Shown here: positions 15,873 to 25,300 of the stretch, in pieces
Position numbering within the stretch: position 1 is the first letter of the stretch
Layout of the letters: each line of letters begins with the position of its first letter
NCBI GenBank assembly: GCA_021157815.1
Contig: JAGGVT010000002.1
Coordinates: 1-27,561, forward strand
Source: a bacterium
Lineage (GTDB): Bacteria > JAJVIF01 > JAGGVT01
DNA: 27,561 nucleotides
Direction: 5' to 3'
Notes under the pieces: model-generated
What the model was told of the DNA's origin: nothing
What the model saw: only the letters and a program-made list of their open reading frames with translations
Databases searched by the model: none
Translations under genes and position numbers: made by a program

Positions 15873-17126
15873 ATGGCAAAAACTAGCAAAAACAACTTTC
15901 TGAAAAGTATAAAACTGAGGAATTTCCTGTCCTATGGTGATAAAGGGACAGAAATAAAATTAAAACCGTTAAATGTTTTTATCGGAGCAAATGCGTCTGG
16001 GAAATCGAATCTGATAGAAGCGATAAGGATTTTGAAAGCAGCTGCACAGACCGATCCTGAAAAGGATATTTCAGGTGAGATAAGCAAAAGAGATGGTATC
16101 TTAAACTGGATTTGGAAAGGTAAATCAAAAGAAAATTCCGCTGAAATACAACTGTATACTGATAGTGATCCTCGGTTGAAATTATTGATCGAATATAACT
16201 TGAAATTTCAGGAAGCAGATTATGGAAAATTTGAAATACTTGAAGAGAGCTTAATACGAAAAACAAAGATTCATGAAAAATCTCATAGACCAAAAGCGGA
16301 TTACTTCTATTCTAAAGGTAGTCCTCCTATTTTAGTTACTTATCCATCTAGAGGAGAACAGGAATCTATCAAAAAGAATCCTATGCAATCTCTCGGTCAT
16401 GCAAACGTGGAGGATCTAGATTTAAACAAATCGGTTTTATCACAACGAAAAGATCCGGTTCAGTTTCCGAATATAACATTTCTTGCTAATCAGTTTGATA
16501 AAATAAAAATCTATCGAGGATGGAATCTTGAATATGATTCGCCCATTAGAAATCCTCAAAAAACAGATAAATACCAGGATTTCTTGCTGGAGAATGCCAG
16601 TAATCTATCACTTATCATAAGTAGCCTATTAAAGAAATCTACTACACAGAAACAATTGGAGGATAATTTAAAGAAATTCTATCCGAATTTCGTTGGATTG
16701 GATTTTGGGGTGGAAGGCGGTATTCAAGTTCGTGTTGAAGAAAAGGGATTATACGAGAAGATATCTGCAAAAAGGTTGTCTGACGGTTTTATTCGATTCT
16801 TGTGTATATTAGCCATTCTATGCCATCCAAAACCGCCACCAGTAATCTGTTTGGAAGAACCAGAATTGAATATGCATCCTGACATTATCCCAACAATTGC
16901 TGAATTGCTGGTTGAGGCATCAAAGAGAACTCAATTGTTTGTAACAACTCATTCTGATATTCTTGTGTCAGCCTTATCTGACACACCTGAAAGTGTAATT
17001 GTCTGTGACCGAAACGAAAATGGCACAAGATTAAAGAGATTAAAAAGAAAAGAGCTTGAACTTTGGTTAGAAGACTACCTTTTGGGTGATATATGGTTGA
17101 TGAATAAAATTGGGGGAAATCCATAA
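15873..17126 (+). CDS. RecF/OLD-like AAA ATPase, partner of DUF4276 protein (putative conflict system)
   Basis: A 417-residue ABC-type ATPase of the AAA_21/RecF-like group. Walker A is GANASGKS (residues 38-45), within SIKLRNFLSYGDKG...LNVFIGANASGKSNLIEAI. The signature-like RLSDGFIRFLCIL lies near 303. Walker B VICLEEPELNMHPD has Glu328-Glu329, and the H-loop His360 sits in TTHSDIL. No Toprim domain is fused. A TTG at 15855 is an alternative start six codons upstream. Its TAA shares one base with the ATG of the DUF4276 gene (TAATG), indicating coupled synthesis. Such ATPase plus small-partner pairs resemble the split OLD-like and PARIS-type phage-defence architectures; function here is inference. 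The gene is AT-rich (hand count of 16261-16320: 18 of 60 G+C, against 28 of 60 for 14221-14280 in xseA). Confidence 0.85.
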   Translation: MAKTSKNNFLKSIKLRNFLSYGDKGTEIKLKPLNVFIGANASGKSNLIEAIRILKAAAQTDPEKDISGEISKRDGILNWIWKGKSKENSAEIQLYTDSDPRLKLLIEYNLKFQEADYGKFEILEESLIRKTKIHEKSHRPKADYFYSKGSPPILVTYPSRGEQESIKKNPMQSLGHANVEDLDLNKSVLSQRKDPVQFPNITFLANQFDKIKIYRGWNLEYDSPIRNPQKTDKYQDFLLENASNLSLIISSLLKKSTTQKQLEDNLKKFYPNFVGLDFGVEGGIQVRVEEKGLYEKISAKRLSDGFIRFLCILAILCHPKPPPVICLEEPELNMHPDIIPTIAELLVEASKRTQLFVTTHSDILVSALSDTPESVIVCDRNENGTRLKRLKRKELELWLEDYLLGDIWLMNKIGGNP

Positions 17127-17743
17127 TGAAAGTTAGAATCTTTGTTGAGGGGAAAGATAAAACGTCCAGACCTTTACAATCGTTACGACTAGGATTTCAA
17201 GCGTTTTTTAGAAACGGACTTCCTGAACAGGAACAACCCAGCATTGAGATGTGCGGACCAAGAGGAACTGCTCACAGGGATTTCTGCGATGCAACAAAAA
17301 AGAAAACAAGCACGTTCAATATTTTACTTGTTGATTCAGAGGTTCCTGTTTCACCAGGCAATACTACATGGCAGCATCTGGAATCATCAGACAATTGGGA
17401 CAATTGCGGAACCAGCGATGATCACTGCCATTTGATGGTTCAAACCATGGAGGCTTGGATTATTGCTGATGTCAAAGCTTTAAAAGCCTTTTATGGAGAC
17501 AAATTCGTTATAAAACATGTCTCACATTTGGGTAATATTGAAAAAATTAGCAAACCAGATTTACTCAAAGCACTTAAAGATGCAACTTACAAAGTCCCAA
17601 AAAAGAGTGGGACTGGCACATATCATAAAGGAAGACATCCTCGGAAATTACTTTCACTCCTTGACCCATTTGTCGTACGCTCAAAAGCACCTCATTGTGA
17701 CCGTTTGTTCAGAGTTCTTGAACAGCGATTAACTCGTTATTAA
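17126..17743 (+). CDS. DUF4276 family protein (Toprim-like candidate effector)
   Basis: A 205-residue protein. The N-terminus MKVRIFVEGKDK has the VEG motif (Glu8), and ILLVDSEVP follows with Asp70, a layout like the Glu and Asp positions of Toprim-fold nucleases. The family hallmark HLMVQTMEAWIIADVKAL runs from His102 through Glu109. The C-terminal part holds a basic, Lys/Gly-rich segment (VPKKSGTGTYHKGRHPRKLL) that recalls nucleic-acid binding. DUF4276 proteins are commonly encoded next to AAA ATPases like the one directly upstream. I infer that the ATPase senses or controls and this protein is the effector; this is not demonstrated. AT-rich like its partner, it ends 13 bp before tlyA. Confidence 0.85.
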   Translation: MKVRIFVEGKDKTSRPLQSLRLGFQAFFRNGLPEQEQPSIEMCGPRGTAHRDFCDATKKKTSTFNILLVDSEVPVSPGNTTWQHLESSDNWDNCGTSDDHCHLMVQTMEAWIIADVKALKAFYGDKFVIKHVSHLGNIEKISKPDLLKALKDATYKVPKKSGTGTYHKGRHPRKLLSLLDPFVVRSKAPHCDRLFRVLEQRLTRY

Positions 17744-17756
17744 ATTTATTACTCTA

Positions 17757-18506
17757 ATGCCTAAAAACAAAAAAAGACTCGACCTCCTCCTCACCGACCG
17801 TAACCTGTTCGATTCGCTTAAACTCGCGCAGGCGGCGATCATGGCTGGTCGGGTGCTTGTCAACGAAATCAAAATAGATAAAGCTGGCCACGATGTCGAT
17901 ATCAACTGTGTAATTCGAATTCTTGGCCGTGATTCGAAATATGTCTCACGCGGCGGATTTAAACTGGAAGCCGCAATCAAGCATTTTGAAATCGATGTCG
18001 ATGGCAAAATCTGCCTGGATATAGGCGCGTCAACAGGCGGATTCACAGACTGCCTGTTGCAAAACGGCGCAAGTAAAGTGACGGCGCTGGATGTCGGAAA
18101 GGGGCTTCTTCACAATAAACTAAGGCAGGACAACAGAATCGAAATACGTGACAGTGTAAATGCGCGCCTGCTGACAAAGGATGATTTCAATGAGCAGTTC
18201 GATATAATTACTATCGATGTCAGTTTCATTTCACAGCGTTTGATAATACCCGCTGTTATTCAGCATCTGAAATCTGATGGTGTTGTGTTAGCCCTTATCA
18301 AACCGCAGTTTGAGGCTGAAAGAGCAAAAGTAGGGGAAGGGGGGATTGTTCGGGATGAAAAAGTAAGAAGCGATGTTGTCGATAAACTGCTGGAATTCTA
18401 TACTGAAAAAGGTTTTTCTGTGGTGGGGACAATCGAGTCTCCAATAACCGGTGCCGATGGCAATATCGAATTTTTATTGTGCGCGGTGAAATCTGAAAAT
18501 GAATAA
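17757..18506 (+). CDS. tlyA: TlyA family rRNA (cytidine-2'-O)-methyltransferase
   Basis: A 249-residue protein: an N-terminal S4 RNA-binding domain (about 6-65, with RLDLLLTDRNLFDSLKLAQA and AGRVLVNE) joined to an FtsJ-type methyltransferase domain. The AdoMet motif is CLDIGASTGGFTDCLLQ. The K-D-K-E tetrad of 2'-O-methyltransferases is complete: Lys69 (SRGGFKLE), Asp154 (IDVSFIS), Lys182 (LIKPQFEAE) and Glu238 (NIEFLL). TlyA proteins methylate 16S and/or 23S rRNA. The gene overlaps uvrC by eight bases. tlyA is often found with xseA-xseB and recN in bacteria, so the ATPase/DUF4276 pair interrupts a familiar neighbourhood. Confidence 0.96.
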   Translation: MPKNKKRLDLLLTDRNLFDSLKLAQAAIMAGRVLVNEIKIDKAGHDVDINCVIRILGRDSKYVSRGGFKLEAAIKHFEIDVDGKICLDIGASTGGFTDCLLQNGASKVTALDVGKGLLHNKLRQDNRIEIRDSVNARLLTKDDFNEQFDIITIDVSFISQRLIIPAVIQHLKSDGVVLALIKPQFEAERAKVGEGGIVRDEKVRSDVVDKLLEFYTEKGFSVVGTIESPITGADGNIEFLLCAVKSENE

Positions 18507-20343
18507 GGATGTTGACAAACTGAAAGAAAAGGCATCAGGCTTTCCTAATGAACCCGGTGTTTATCTGTTCAGGGATGTTAAGGGAAAGGTAATCTATATC
18601 GGTAAAGCGTTGAATCTGAAGAAACGCGTGCAAAGCTATTTTGTTAAAAAAGCAAATCCTGAGCGGAAAATAATTGCCATTCTCCATAACGCGCGCAACA
18701 TTGATTTTGTTGTTACGCAAAGTGAAATGGAGGCGCTGGTTCTTGAGTCAACTCTTATCAAGCGGCACAAGCCAAGATACAACACGCGCCTGAAGGATGA
18801 CAAAGGCTATCCATATTTAAAAATCACAATTAAAGACCCGTTTCCCCAAGCGTTATTTACCCGTAAAATTATTAACGACGGCGCCCGGTATTACGGTCCC
18901 CTTTCCAGTGCGAGTGTACGAGCCGCGCTTTATACAATAAGACACACTTTTCGCCTTCGCGATTGCAAACTTGATTTAACAAAAAAATACTACCGCGCCT
19001 GCCTTGATTACCAGATTAAAAAGTGCATGGGACCATGTATCGGAGCGGTTACGCAGCGTGAATACAACAAAGTGGTAAAGGACGTTATCGCGTTTCTGGA
19101 GGGCAAATCCGATAAGGTTCTTAAACGCCTCAAGGAGGACATGAGCAAAGCCTCTGAAAATCAGGAGTATGAAAAAGCTGCGTTTTTGCGTGACCAGATT
19201 GGCAATCTGGAAAAATTCATCGCGGACCAGAAAATCGTTCCACAGGGATTGCATACAGAGGATTTCATCGCGCTTACACGCAAGGGCGGACACGCAGTCG
19301 CGACAATCGTTATGGTCAGAAGCGGTAAATTCATGGGACGTGAAAATTTCATTCTCCTTGCTCCGGCTGATGATACTGACCGCGAGGTACTCGGCGGATT
19401 CTTCAGGCAGTACTATAATCTAAATCAAACCATTCCGGGGCGAATTAACATTCCGTTTAATCTCGATGATGAACCAATCCTGATTGAATGGCTCCGAGAA
19501 AAACGCGGAAAACGTGTAATAATCAAGGTTCCCGACAGGGGCGAGCGGCGTCGGCTTCTCGAACTCGCTCACCAGAACGCGGTACTGCATCTGGATGAAC
19601 ATCTCGACAAGGAGTCAACAGCAAAGCAGGTGCTCGGCTCCGCGCTTGAGGAAATACGCAATCAACTGGGATTAATGCGGCTTCCAAAGCGTATCGAATG
19701 TTATGACATTTCTAATCTCGGCCGCGACAATATAAACAGAACAGCAGTGGCATCGAGGGTTGTATTCATCGACGGCAACCCCGCAAAGGAACATTACCGC
19801 CGATTCCGAATTAAAACAATCGAGGGTCAGGATGACTACGCCATGATGGAGGAGGTTTTAGTCAGGCGATTGAAAAAATATTCCAACGACACTCCGGACG
19901 GCGAGGATAAAATAGATTTGATAATCGTCGATGGTGGCAAGGGACATCTGAGTGTCGCGAGGAAAGTAGTAAAAATGCTGAGACTGACTGATTTCGATAT
20001 CGCCGCTTTAGCCAAGCGCGAGGAGGAATTATTCCGTCCCGGCAAATCCGCTTCAGTAATCCTTCCCAGGTCATCGCCTGAATTGTTTTTGGTGCAGCGG
20101 ATACGCGATGAGGCTCACCGTTTCGCGATTGAATACCAGCGCCAACTACGCTCAAGGCAACTTAAAACATCGGTACTGGATGAAATCCCCGGACTGGGCG
20201 CCAAACGCAAGGAGCAGTTGATTAGGAAATTCAAAAGCGTGGAGCGTATCGCAAAAATGTCTCCCCATGAGCTGGCGCAGACACCCGGAATCGGGCATGA
20301 ACTAGCGGAAGCAATTATTGAAAAATTAAATCCGAACGGGTAA
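18499..20343 (+). CDS. uvrC: Excinuclease ABC subunit C
   Basis: A 614-residue nucleotide-excision-repair nuclease that makes both incisions around a lesion bound by UvrAB. The N-terminal GIY-YIG domain shows NEPGVYLFRDVKGKVIYIGK (about 14-36). The UVR motif is QEYEKAAFLRDQI near 220. The RNase-H-like endonuclease domain has CYDIS (Asp403), IIVDGGKGHL (Asp478) and RDEAHRFA (His540). A tandem helix-hairpin-helix ends the protein (LDEIPGLGAKRKEQLIRKF and AQTPGIGHELAEAI). The loop after DISN is about four residues longer than in common UvrC proteins (NLGRDNINRTAVAS). The ATG lies inside the end of tlyA. A repeat hairpin follows the stop. Confidence 0.98.
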   Translation: MNKDVDKLKEKASGFPNEPGVYLFRDVKGKVIYIGKALNLKKRVQSYFVKKANPERKIIAILHNARNIDFVVTQSEMEALVLESTLIKRHKPRYNTRLKDDKGYPYLKITIKDPFPQALFTRKIINDGARYYGPLSSASVRAALYTIRHTFRLRDCKLDLTKKYYRACLDYQIKKCMGPCIGAVTQREYNKVVKDVIAFLEGKSDKVLKRLKEDMSKASENQEYEKAAFLRDQIGNLEKFIADQKIVPQGLHTEDFIALTRKGGHAVATIVMVRSGKFMGRENFILLAPADDTDREVLGGFFRQYYNLNQTIPGRINIPFNLDDEPILIEWLREKRGKRVIIKVPDRGERRRLLELAHQNAVLHLDEHLDKESTAKQVLGSALEEIRNQLGLMRLPKRIECYDISNLGRDNINRTAVASRVVFIDGNPAKEHYRRFRIKTIEGQDDYAMMEEVLVRRLKKYSNDTPDGEDKIDLIIVDGGKGHLSVARKVVKMLRLTDFDIAALAKREEELFRPGKSASVILPRSSPELFLVQRIRDEAHRFAIEYQRQLRSRQLKTSVLDEIPGLGAKRKEQLIRKFKSVERIAKMSPHELAQTPGIGHELAEAIIEKLNPNG

Positions 20344-20376
20344 TCCAGAAAAATCTACGTTTTCTTCAATTTGTTT

Positions 20377-20422
20377 GGGCAACCACAAGGGGTTGCCCCT
20401 ACATTTTGTCTTTTTCAACAGC
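20377..20422 (+). repeat. Hairpin repeat with CTTTTTCAACAGC end after uvrC
   Basis: GGGCAACC (20377-20384) and GGTTGCCC (20391-20398) form a perfect 8-bp hairpin, followed by CTACATTTTGT and the end CTTTTTCAACAGC (20410-20422). This right side resembles 4317-4346. No left terminal repeat is visible. It occupies the 99-bp space between the convergent uvrC and lipoprotein genes and may terminate both. Confidence 0.7.
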
Positions 20423-20442
20423 GAGTGCTTTCCGGCGCATTT

Positions 20443-21075
20443 CTACAAATCTTTCACACTCACAATAATTCGCGTCTGCCCCTGACCGCCTGACTTCGAG
20501 ATGATGAGGTTTGTCTTATATCCATTCGCTTTGTCGTTTACAGTTATATGATATTCAGGATTGAATTTATCACCTCTCTGATTAACCTGAGCATCCCCGG
20601 CGAATTGAGTCTGATACCACAGGGAGACCTGATCAGGTGAGTCGTTTGTCAGAAGAGTAACGCTGGTGTGGCTGGATGTACCGGACGGTTGAAAACCCTC
20701 GATAGGCTGCGAGCCGGGATATGTCATGTTGTTGTTCATGTATCTCTCACGATCTTCCTTGCTGTGGCCTTGATTATTAGATGGGCCTGTAGCCGGAAAG
20801 GCAGGAGTCCGTTTGTCCGAATCGCCTGTTTTTTCCTGGCCGGGCGCGGGACGTTTCTCCGGTTTTTCCTCTTCCTTGCCGGATTCCTCTTCCTGTTTTA
20901 CCTTTTCATCATCCGCAGCCTTTTGAATTTCATCAGAAAGCTGCTGTCCCGTATTATCCTTATTCTCCTCGGATTCTGTTGTGTTTATCATTTCCTCATG
21001 AACGGTTGTTTTCCCGCTGCATCCAAGGAACATCACAACGATTAAAGCAATCGGTATAATCCAAAGATAGCGCAT
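20443..21075 (-). CDS. Putative lipoprotein with charged low-complexity linker
   Basis: A 210-residue protein. ATG 21075 is chosen because GGGAG lies eight bases upstream; a GTG at 21084 overlaps that ribosome site. The signal MRYLWIIPIALIVVM ends in a lipobox FLGC (Cys19). Residues about 25-115 are an acidic, Glu/Lys/Pro-rich spacer containing runs such as EEESGKEEEKPEKRP, suited to spanning the periplasm or wall. A compact C-terminal domain (about 135-210) begins SVTLLTNDSPDQVSLWYQTQ and ends TRIIVSVKDL. Its beta-alpha pattern, with a SPxxVxxWYxxxF helix, resembles small periplasmic domains found in other lipoproteins, but I cannot name the family. It reads divergently from the 21252-22043 gene and converges on uvrC. 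Confidence 0.75.
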   Translation of the reverse strand: MRYLWIIPIALIVVMFLGCSGKTTVHEEMINTTESEENKDNTGQQLSDEIQKAADDEKVKQEEESGKEEEKPEKRPAPGQEKTGDSDKRTPAFPATGPSNNQGHSKEDRERYMNNNMTYPGSQPIEGFQPSGTSSHTSVTLLTNDSPDQVSLWYQTQFAGDAQVNQRGDKFNPEYHITVNDKANGYKTNLIISKSGGQGQTRIIVSVKDL

Positions 21076-21192
21076 ATCTATCACTCCCTAACTGAAATAG
21101 TCCAACACGTTTATTTTACTACATCCAGGGCATGAATTGTAGTTACCCCTAATGATTAAGAGTCCCCATTTGGCAATATTGACTAATTGTAG

Positions 21193-21212
21193 CCCGGCGT
21201 CCCTTCGCCGGG
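21193..21212. repeat. Short GC-rich hairpin in a divergent promoter region
   Basis: CCCGGCG (21193-21199) pairs with CGCCGGG (21206-21212) around a 6-nt loop. It lies in the divergent spacer 21076-21251, about 40 bp upstream of the ATG at 21252. It resembles common dispersed hairpins and lacks a T tract. A TACAAT -10-like element (21237-21242) follows without a clear -35. Confidence 0.5.
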
Positions 21213-21251
21213 GTATTGTGTGAATCCATACGATGGTACAATATAGCTGGA

Positions 21252-22043
21252 ATGAACAATCAAGACGGAAAATCATACGATCAATTCTCAGCGAAGCGCA
21301 GGCGAAAAAAACGCATCGGAAACATCATCTGGGCAGTAATCATACTTGGTTATTTGTTCCTTATTTTTGTGAGTTTCCCACAATTTGGGGGATTTTATAT
21401 TATTGTACTGCTCCTATTACTCATTATCGCCACTGTTATCATGACATTTGTTGTTCTACGTAATGAAGGTTACAGCATTTTTAGCAGTATTGTCATCAGC
21501 GGAATCACGCTCATACTCGGGTGTATTATACTCGCAATTGTTATTCCCCAGACATTGTCGTTTAGTAGAGAAGCCTGGGAGAACAGGTGCAAACTGACTC
21601 TCAGGGCGTTGGGTTCATCGCAAACCGCTTTCGCTGAAAAAAATAATGGCAACTATGGAAACTGGCTGGAGTTAACCGACGCTGATTACATTCAGGAAGG
21701 ATACAATCGCACCAATATGATCGACAATTATTCAATCACTGTTTTCGAGATAAAAAAAGCGACACTGTGTGACCTTGCTGAAGGCACTACCAAATCCTCA
21801 TTTACAATAATCGCAGTGCCAAGGAGTGGACGTTCCTCGGTCAATAAATACCCAATATACTTTTCCCCTCGAAAAGATTTTCCCGGCGTTAATGTATTAT
21901 TCAGAAATCGTCCCGGTTATCATCTTCGAACATTCGCGATATGCGAAGATCAAACCCCCCGATGCTGGATTGGCATAGATTCAAAATGGACAACCGAAAA
22001 CATCAGTCTCAGAAACAAAGAACTTTGGGAACCTTTGAGGTAG
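21252..22043 (+). CDS. Polytopic membrane protein with a pilin-like extracytoplasmic domain
   Basis: A 263-residue protein. I start it at ATG 21252 (MNNQDGKSYDQF), since an upstream in-frame GTG at 21216 has no ribosome site. A basic segment (KRRRKKR) precedes three hydrophobic helices at about 21-41, 43-63 and 75-100. The soluble region starts at about 110 with CKLTLRALGSSQTAFAEKNN and then GNYGNWLELTDADYIQEGY. This matches the periplasmic part of type IV pilin/pseudopilin-like proteins, in which LRxIxSAQ...NGxYG is typical. The usual prepilin peptidase site and single N-terminal helix are absent, so this domain appears grafted onto a different membrane anchor. The GspF-like protein in the window is a possible but distant partner. 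Confidence 0.7.
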   Translation: MNNQDGKSYDQFSAKRRRKKRIGNIIWAVIILGYLFLIFVSFPQFGGFYIIVLLLLLIIATVIMTFVVLRNEGYSIFSSIVISGITLILGCIILAIVIPQTLSFSREAWENRCKLTLRALGSSQTAFAEKNNGNYGNWLELTDADYIQEGYNRTNMIDNYSITVFEIKKATLCDLAEGTTKSSFTIIAVPRSGRSSVNKYPIYFSPRKDFPGVNVLFRNRPGYHLRTFAICEDQTPRCWIGIDSKWTTENISLRNKELWEPLR

Positions 22044-22085
22044 ATTTAAATGAGAATCCTCATATCCGGCAACCATCTTTCACGA

Positions 22086-22114
22086 TTGACAACCTCAACC
22101 CAAACGGATATAAT
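22086..22114 (+). promoter_or_regulatory. Perfect consensus sigma70 promoter for tRNA-Gln
   Basis: TTGACA (22086-22091), exactly 17 bp, then TATAAT (22109-22114). Both hexamers match the consensus fully. Transcription should begin near 22121, about ten bases before the tRNA. Confidence 0.9.
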
Positions 22115-22130
22115 TCGATATATATACCGT

Positions 22131-22204
22131 TGGGGAGTCGTCTAATGGTAGGACGGCAGGTTCTGGCCCTGTAAGTGAGGGTTCAACTCCTTCCTCCCCA
22201 ACCA
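22131..22204 (+). tRNA. tRNA-Gln (anticodon CTG)
   Basis: A full cloverleaf of 74 nt with CCA encoded in the DNA. The acceptor stem is TGGGGAG with CTCCCCA, the discriminator is A, then CCA (22202-22204). The D stem is GTCT/GGAC. The anticodon stem is GCAGG/CCTGT around loop TTCTGGC, giving anticodon CTG (22163-22165), which reads CAG. The T arm is GAGGG-TTCAACT-CCTTC. The variable loop is four bases. It has its own promoter and terminator, so it is a single-gene unit. Confidence 0.97.
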
Positions 22205-22218
22205 CTTTTGACAAAAGG

Positions 22219-22251
22219 AATCCTTCAGCTGGATAGCTGAAGGATTTTTTT
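22219..22251 (+). terminator. Intrinsic terminator of the tRNA-Gln gene
   Basis: ATCCTTCAGCT (22220-22230) pairs perfectly with AGCTGAAGGAT (22235-22245) around loop GGAT and runs into seven T (22245-22251). It begins 15 bases after the tRNA end. The space from 22252 to 22382 shows no other element. Confidence 0.95.
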
Positions 22252-22382
22252 GGCGCTTTCATGCCGGGGATTCAATCCCATTTACTTCTGTGTGAAATGC
22301 TGATACATTTCAGGATGATGAAAATCCATCAAAGCGAACCTTGCCTTCCAAAAGAGGGTTCTCGGTTTATCGGGAGAGCAAA

Positions 22383-25300
22383 ATGCGAAAACGTCTGACG
22401 CTAATCACAATCTGCCTGATTCTGCTTGTCATGCCCCTGCCGCGGGATGCTCAGGCGCAAAATGACAATCGGAAAGCACAGTTTGAATCATACACGTTCG
22501 AGCGGGAGATTCGTCTCGCGCCGGGTGAGTTCTACGCCGTCACCTACGATGACGAGCGCAAAGAGTTCATTGAAACCGAGCCGGACAGGCAATACCAGTG
22601 CCTTGATGACCGTGCGCTTAAACAGATCCTTCGCGCGCCGATGTGGCTCAGGGAGAAATTCGCGGACAGGATGGTTGACCTTCTGTTCGATGAAATAAAC
22701 GTTGGCGGGGATGCTGTTCCGATTTTTAGTGATGTCAACAGCGATGGCCTTGATGATCTTGTTGTGGGCAATGCAAAAGGGGAGTATGTATGTTACCCAG
22801 CGCCGTATTTCAAAAAGGATGATTCGATATCTGAGGATGATATTCCAAAAGAGCTGCTCGCCAAAATTAATGATGATTCCTATCTTGAAATTATCGGAAA
22901 GGGATTCCGGTTGGTCGGAGCGGATGATGGCTCAATAACCGCGACATCGATTACTGCAGTTGACAACCAGCTGATTGAGAATCTTAACCGGATTAAAACA
23001 AGCGGCAAATCGCGTCCGGTTTTTGCGGATGTAACCTCGGACAAATTACCAGATTTGCTGATAGGCTCGTCCGATGGCACAATCAGTGTTTATAAAAATT
23101 ACGGTACACAGGATAAATGGTGGTTTGTTACATATACGCCTGCAACAGAGCGAATATTCGATTACGATGTCGGATTTCTCTCCTCACCGTCTATTTGCGA
23201 TGTCAGCGGCGATGGAATAAACGACATAATAAGCGGCGCGAAAAACACGGATACTATTGTTGTATATTTGGGGCCTGATTATAATGAGCAAAACAATATA
23301 ATATTGCGTGGTGTATTCAGCAATAATGCTATTGACGCTATTAACCCGGCGCTTGGAGATTTGAATTCAGATGGAATAAATGATCTGTTAACAGGTCATG
23401 CGGATGGCGAGTGCACTGTTTATATCGCCAATGCTGATGGTGTAATAAACAATAAACAGACGCCTGACGTTGAAATCAAAGTTGCAGGATTCGCATCCCC
23501 ATGCATCGGCGATTTTGATGGCGACAGCTTTAACGATATTGTTGTCGGCGCGAGTGACAACAAACTCCATTTATTCAAGAGTAGTAAAGCAGGATATAAA
23601 GAGGTTGAAGGGTTCTTTGATGATGTCGATTGTGGCGAGTATCCATCACCCGCAGCGTATGATTTCAATAACGACAACATAACCGATCTTATTGTTGGGA
23701 ATAAATCGGGAGGAATAAAAGCCTTTATTGCTCCTGATTGGGAGGAGGTCGAGAGCGGTTTGGGATTGCCGCCAATCGGAAGTTTCTCATCTCCAACGTT
23801 TGGCGACCTTACCGGTGATGGCGTACCTGAATTGCTGATCGGCGCGCTGGATGGCACATTCCATTATTACGAAGGGAAATCGTCAACATGGGAGGAGCGC
23901 TATTCGTGGAAATTCCATCAGGCTATAGGCATAAATAAAATCGAGGATTACTTCAAGCGCACCCATCCTGAATCGACTTTGTTGCGTGGCGCGAATGATG
24001 ATGCCGCTTTGAACGCTTTCCTGGATGTTCTTGAAGACTGCGGGGATGATTATTTCGATGAGGCGGTTTTTGCGATTGCCAACACGCAAACGGAATTCCT
24101 TCGAGTAATGGCACGCCTAGATAACGCTGATATTGTTTTCGAAAACGCGAAAGCGATTTATGATTTCGCGTCGAAAGTAAAATACGCGAACATAAAGGAA
24201 AAAGAAGATTACACGACTATAGAATATGTGTCGGAGGATGGCTCGCTAAAGGAAATACCACGGGATATCTATTACTGGTGGGTTGTCCATCCAATTGTTG
24301 AATATGAAATACCCGCGCGTATTGACGCTTCTTATTTCCGCCATGATGCTGAATATTACGGCATCTCCGAAGATGAGTGGAAACGAAAACAGATTTCCTT
24401 TGACGAATACCAGCATACACCAAACGCGCATTTCTGGAGAACGTTTTTAATAAAGGACAGGCGTTACGGCAAAAACATTCTCGATGTCGTTGAAAATGCG
24501 GAAAACATCAAGGAAGCGGCGTATCTTATTGCCGACTGGATAACGTTTGCAGGGCCAAGACCGGATTTGTGGAATGAGTATGGCAGGCAGAGCACCGATT
24601 TCCAGCCGCTTGTTATTTACGAAAAAAACTATGGTTCATGCGGCGAACAGGCGATGTTATGTGTCGCGTATTCCAGATGCGCTTTGATTCCCAACGCTCC
24701 GGTCGGATGCCATGGTGAGGATCACGCGTGGAACGAATTCTGGATGGACGGCAAATGGTACAAATGGGATTTGGGTAATTCCATAATGGGTATCGGGCAT
24801 CCGTGGAACGAGCGTCGTGGACACACAGGAACGCAGTTATTATCAGTTATTCGCCACCGTTCGGACGGTCTCAGCGAAAGTTCATCGACCAGGCCTGAGA
24901 ATCCGCCGGGATCAAACTATAACAGCAATAACGCGCCCGGTTATACAGAGGTTGGCAGAGTTCGTATTCGTGTTGTTGATGAAATAAACGTTCCCATTGA
25001 AGGCGCGCTAGTGGTCGCGAGAAGCAAATGGAATAACTTCAACAGAGCGTCTGTCTGGGATTACACCGATCCTGAGGGCTATTGTTATTTCGAACTCGGC
25101 AATCCGGCAACAGGCTCCTGCATCATTGATGTAATCACACCGCTTGGCGCAACAGGCACTGAGTGTTTTGTTGTAAGAGAAAACGAGGATTTTGAATATA
25201 CATATAAAGTGCCAGGTCTATTCAATAAACAGGCAATAGGCTACAAACCTGATCTGCTGAATAGAACTGGCAGAGGATTTGTTGATGTAAGTATATCAGT

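Noticed and set aside
22131-22204. tRNA-Gln as an integration site for a mobile island
   Set aside because: No integrase, direct repeat of the tRNA end or phage gene is visible; promoter and terminator show an ordinary single-gene unit.
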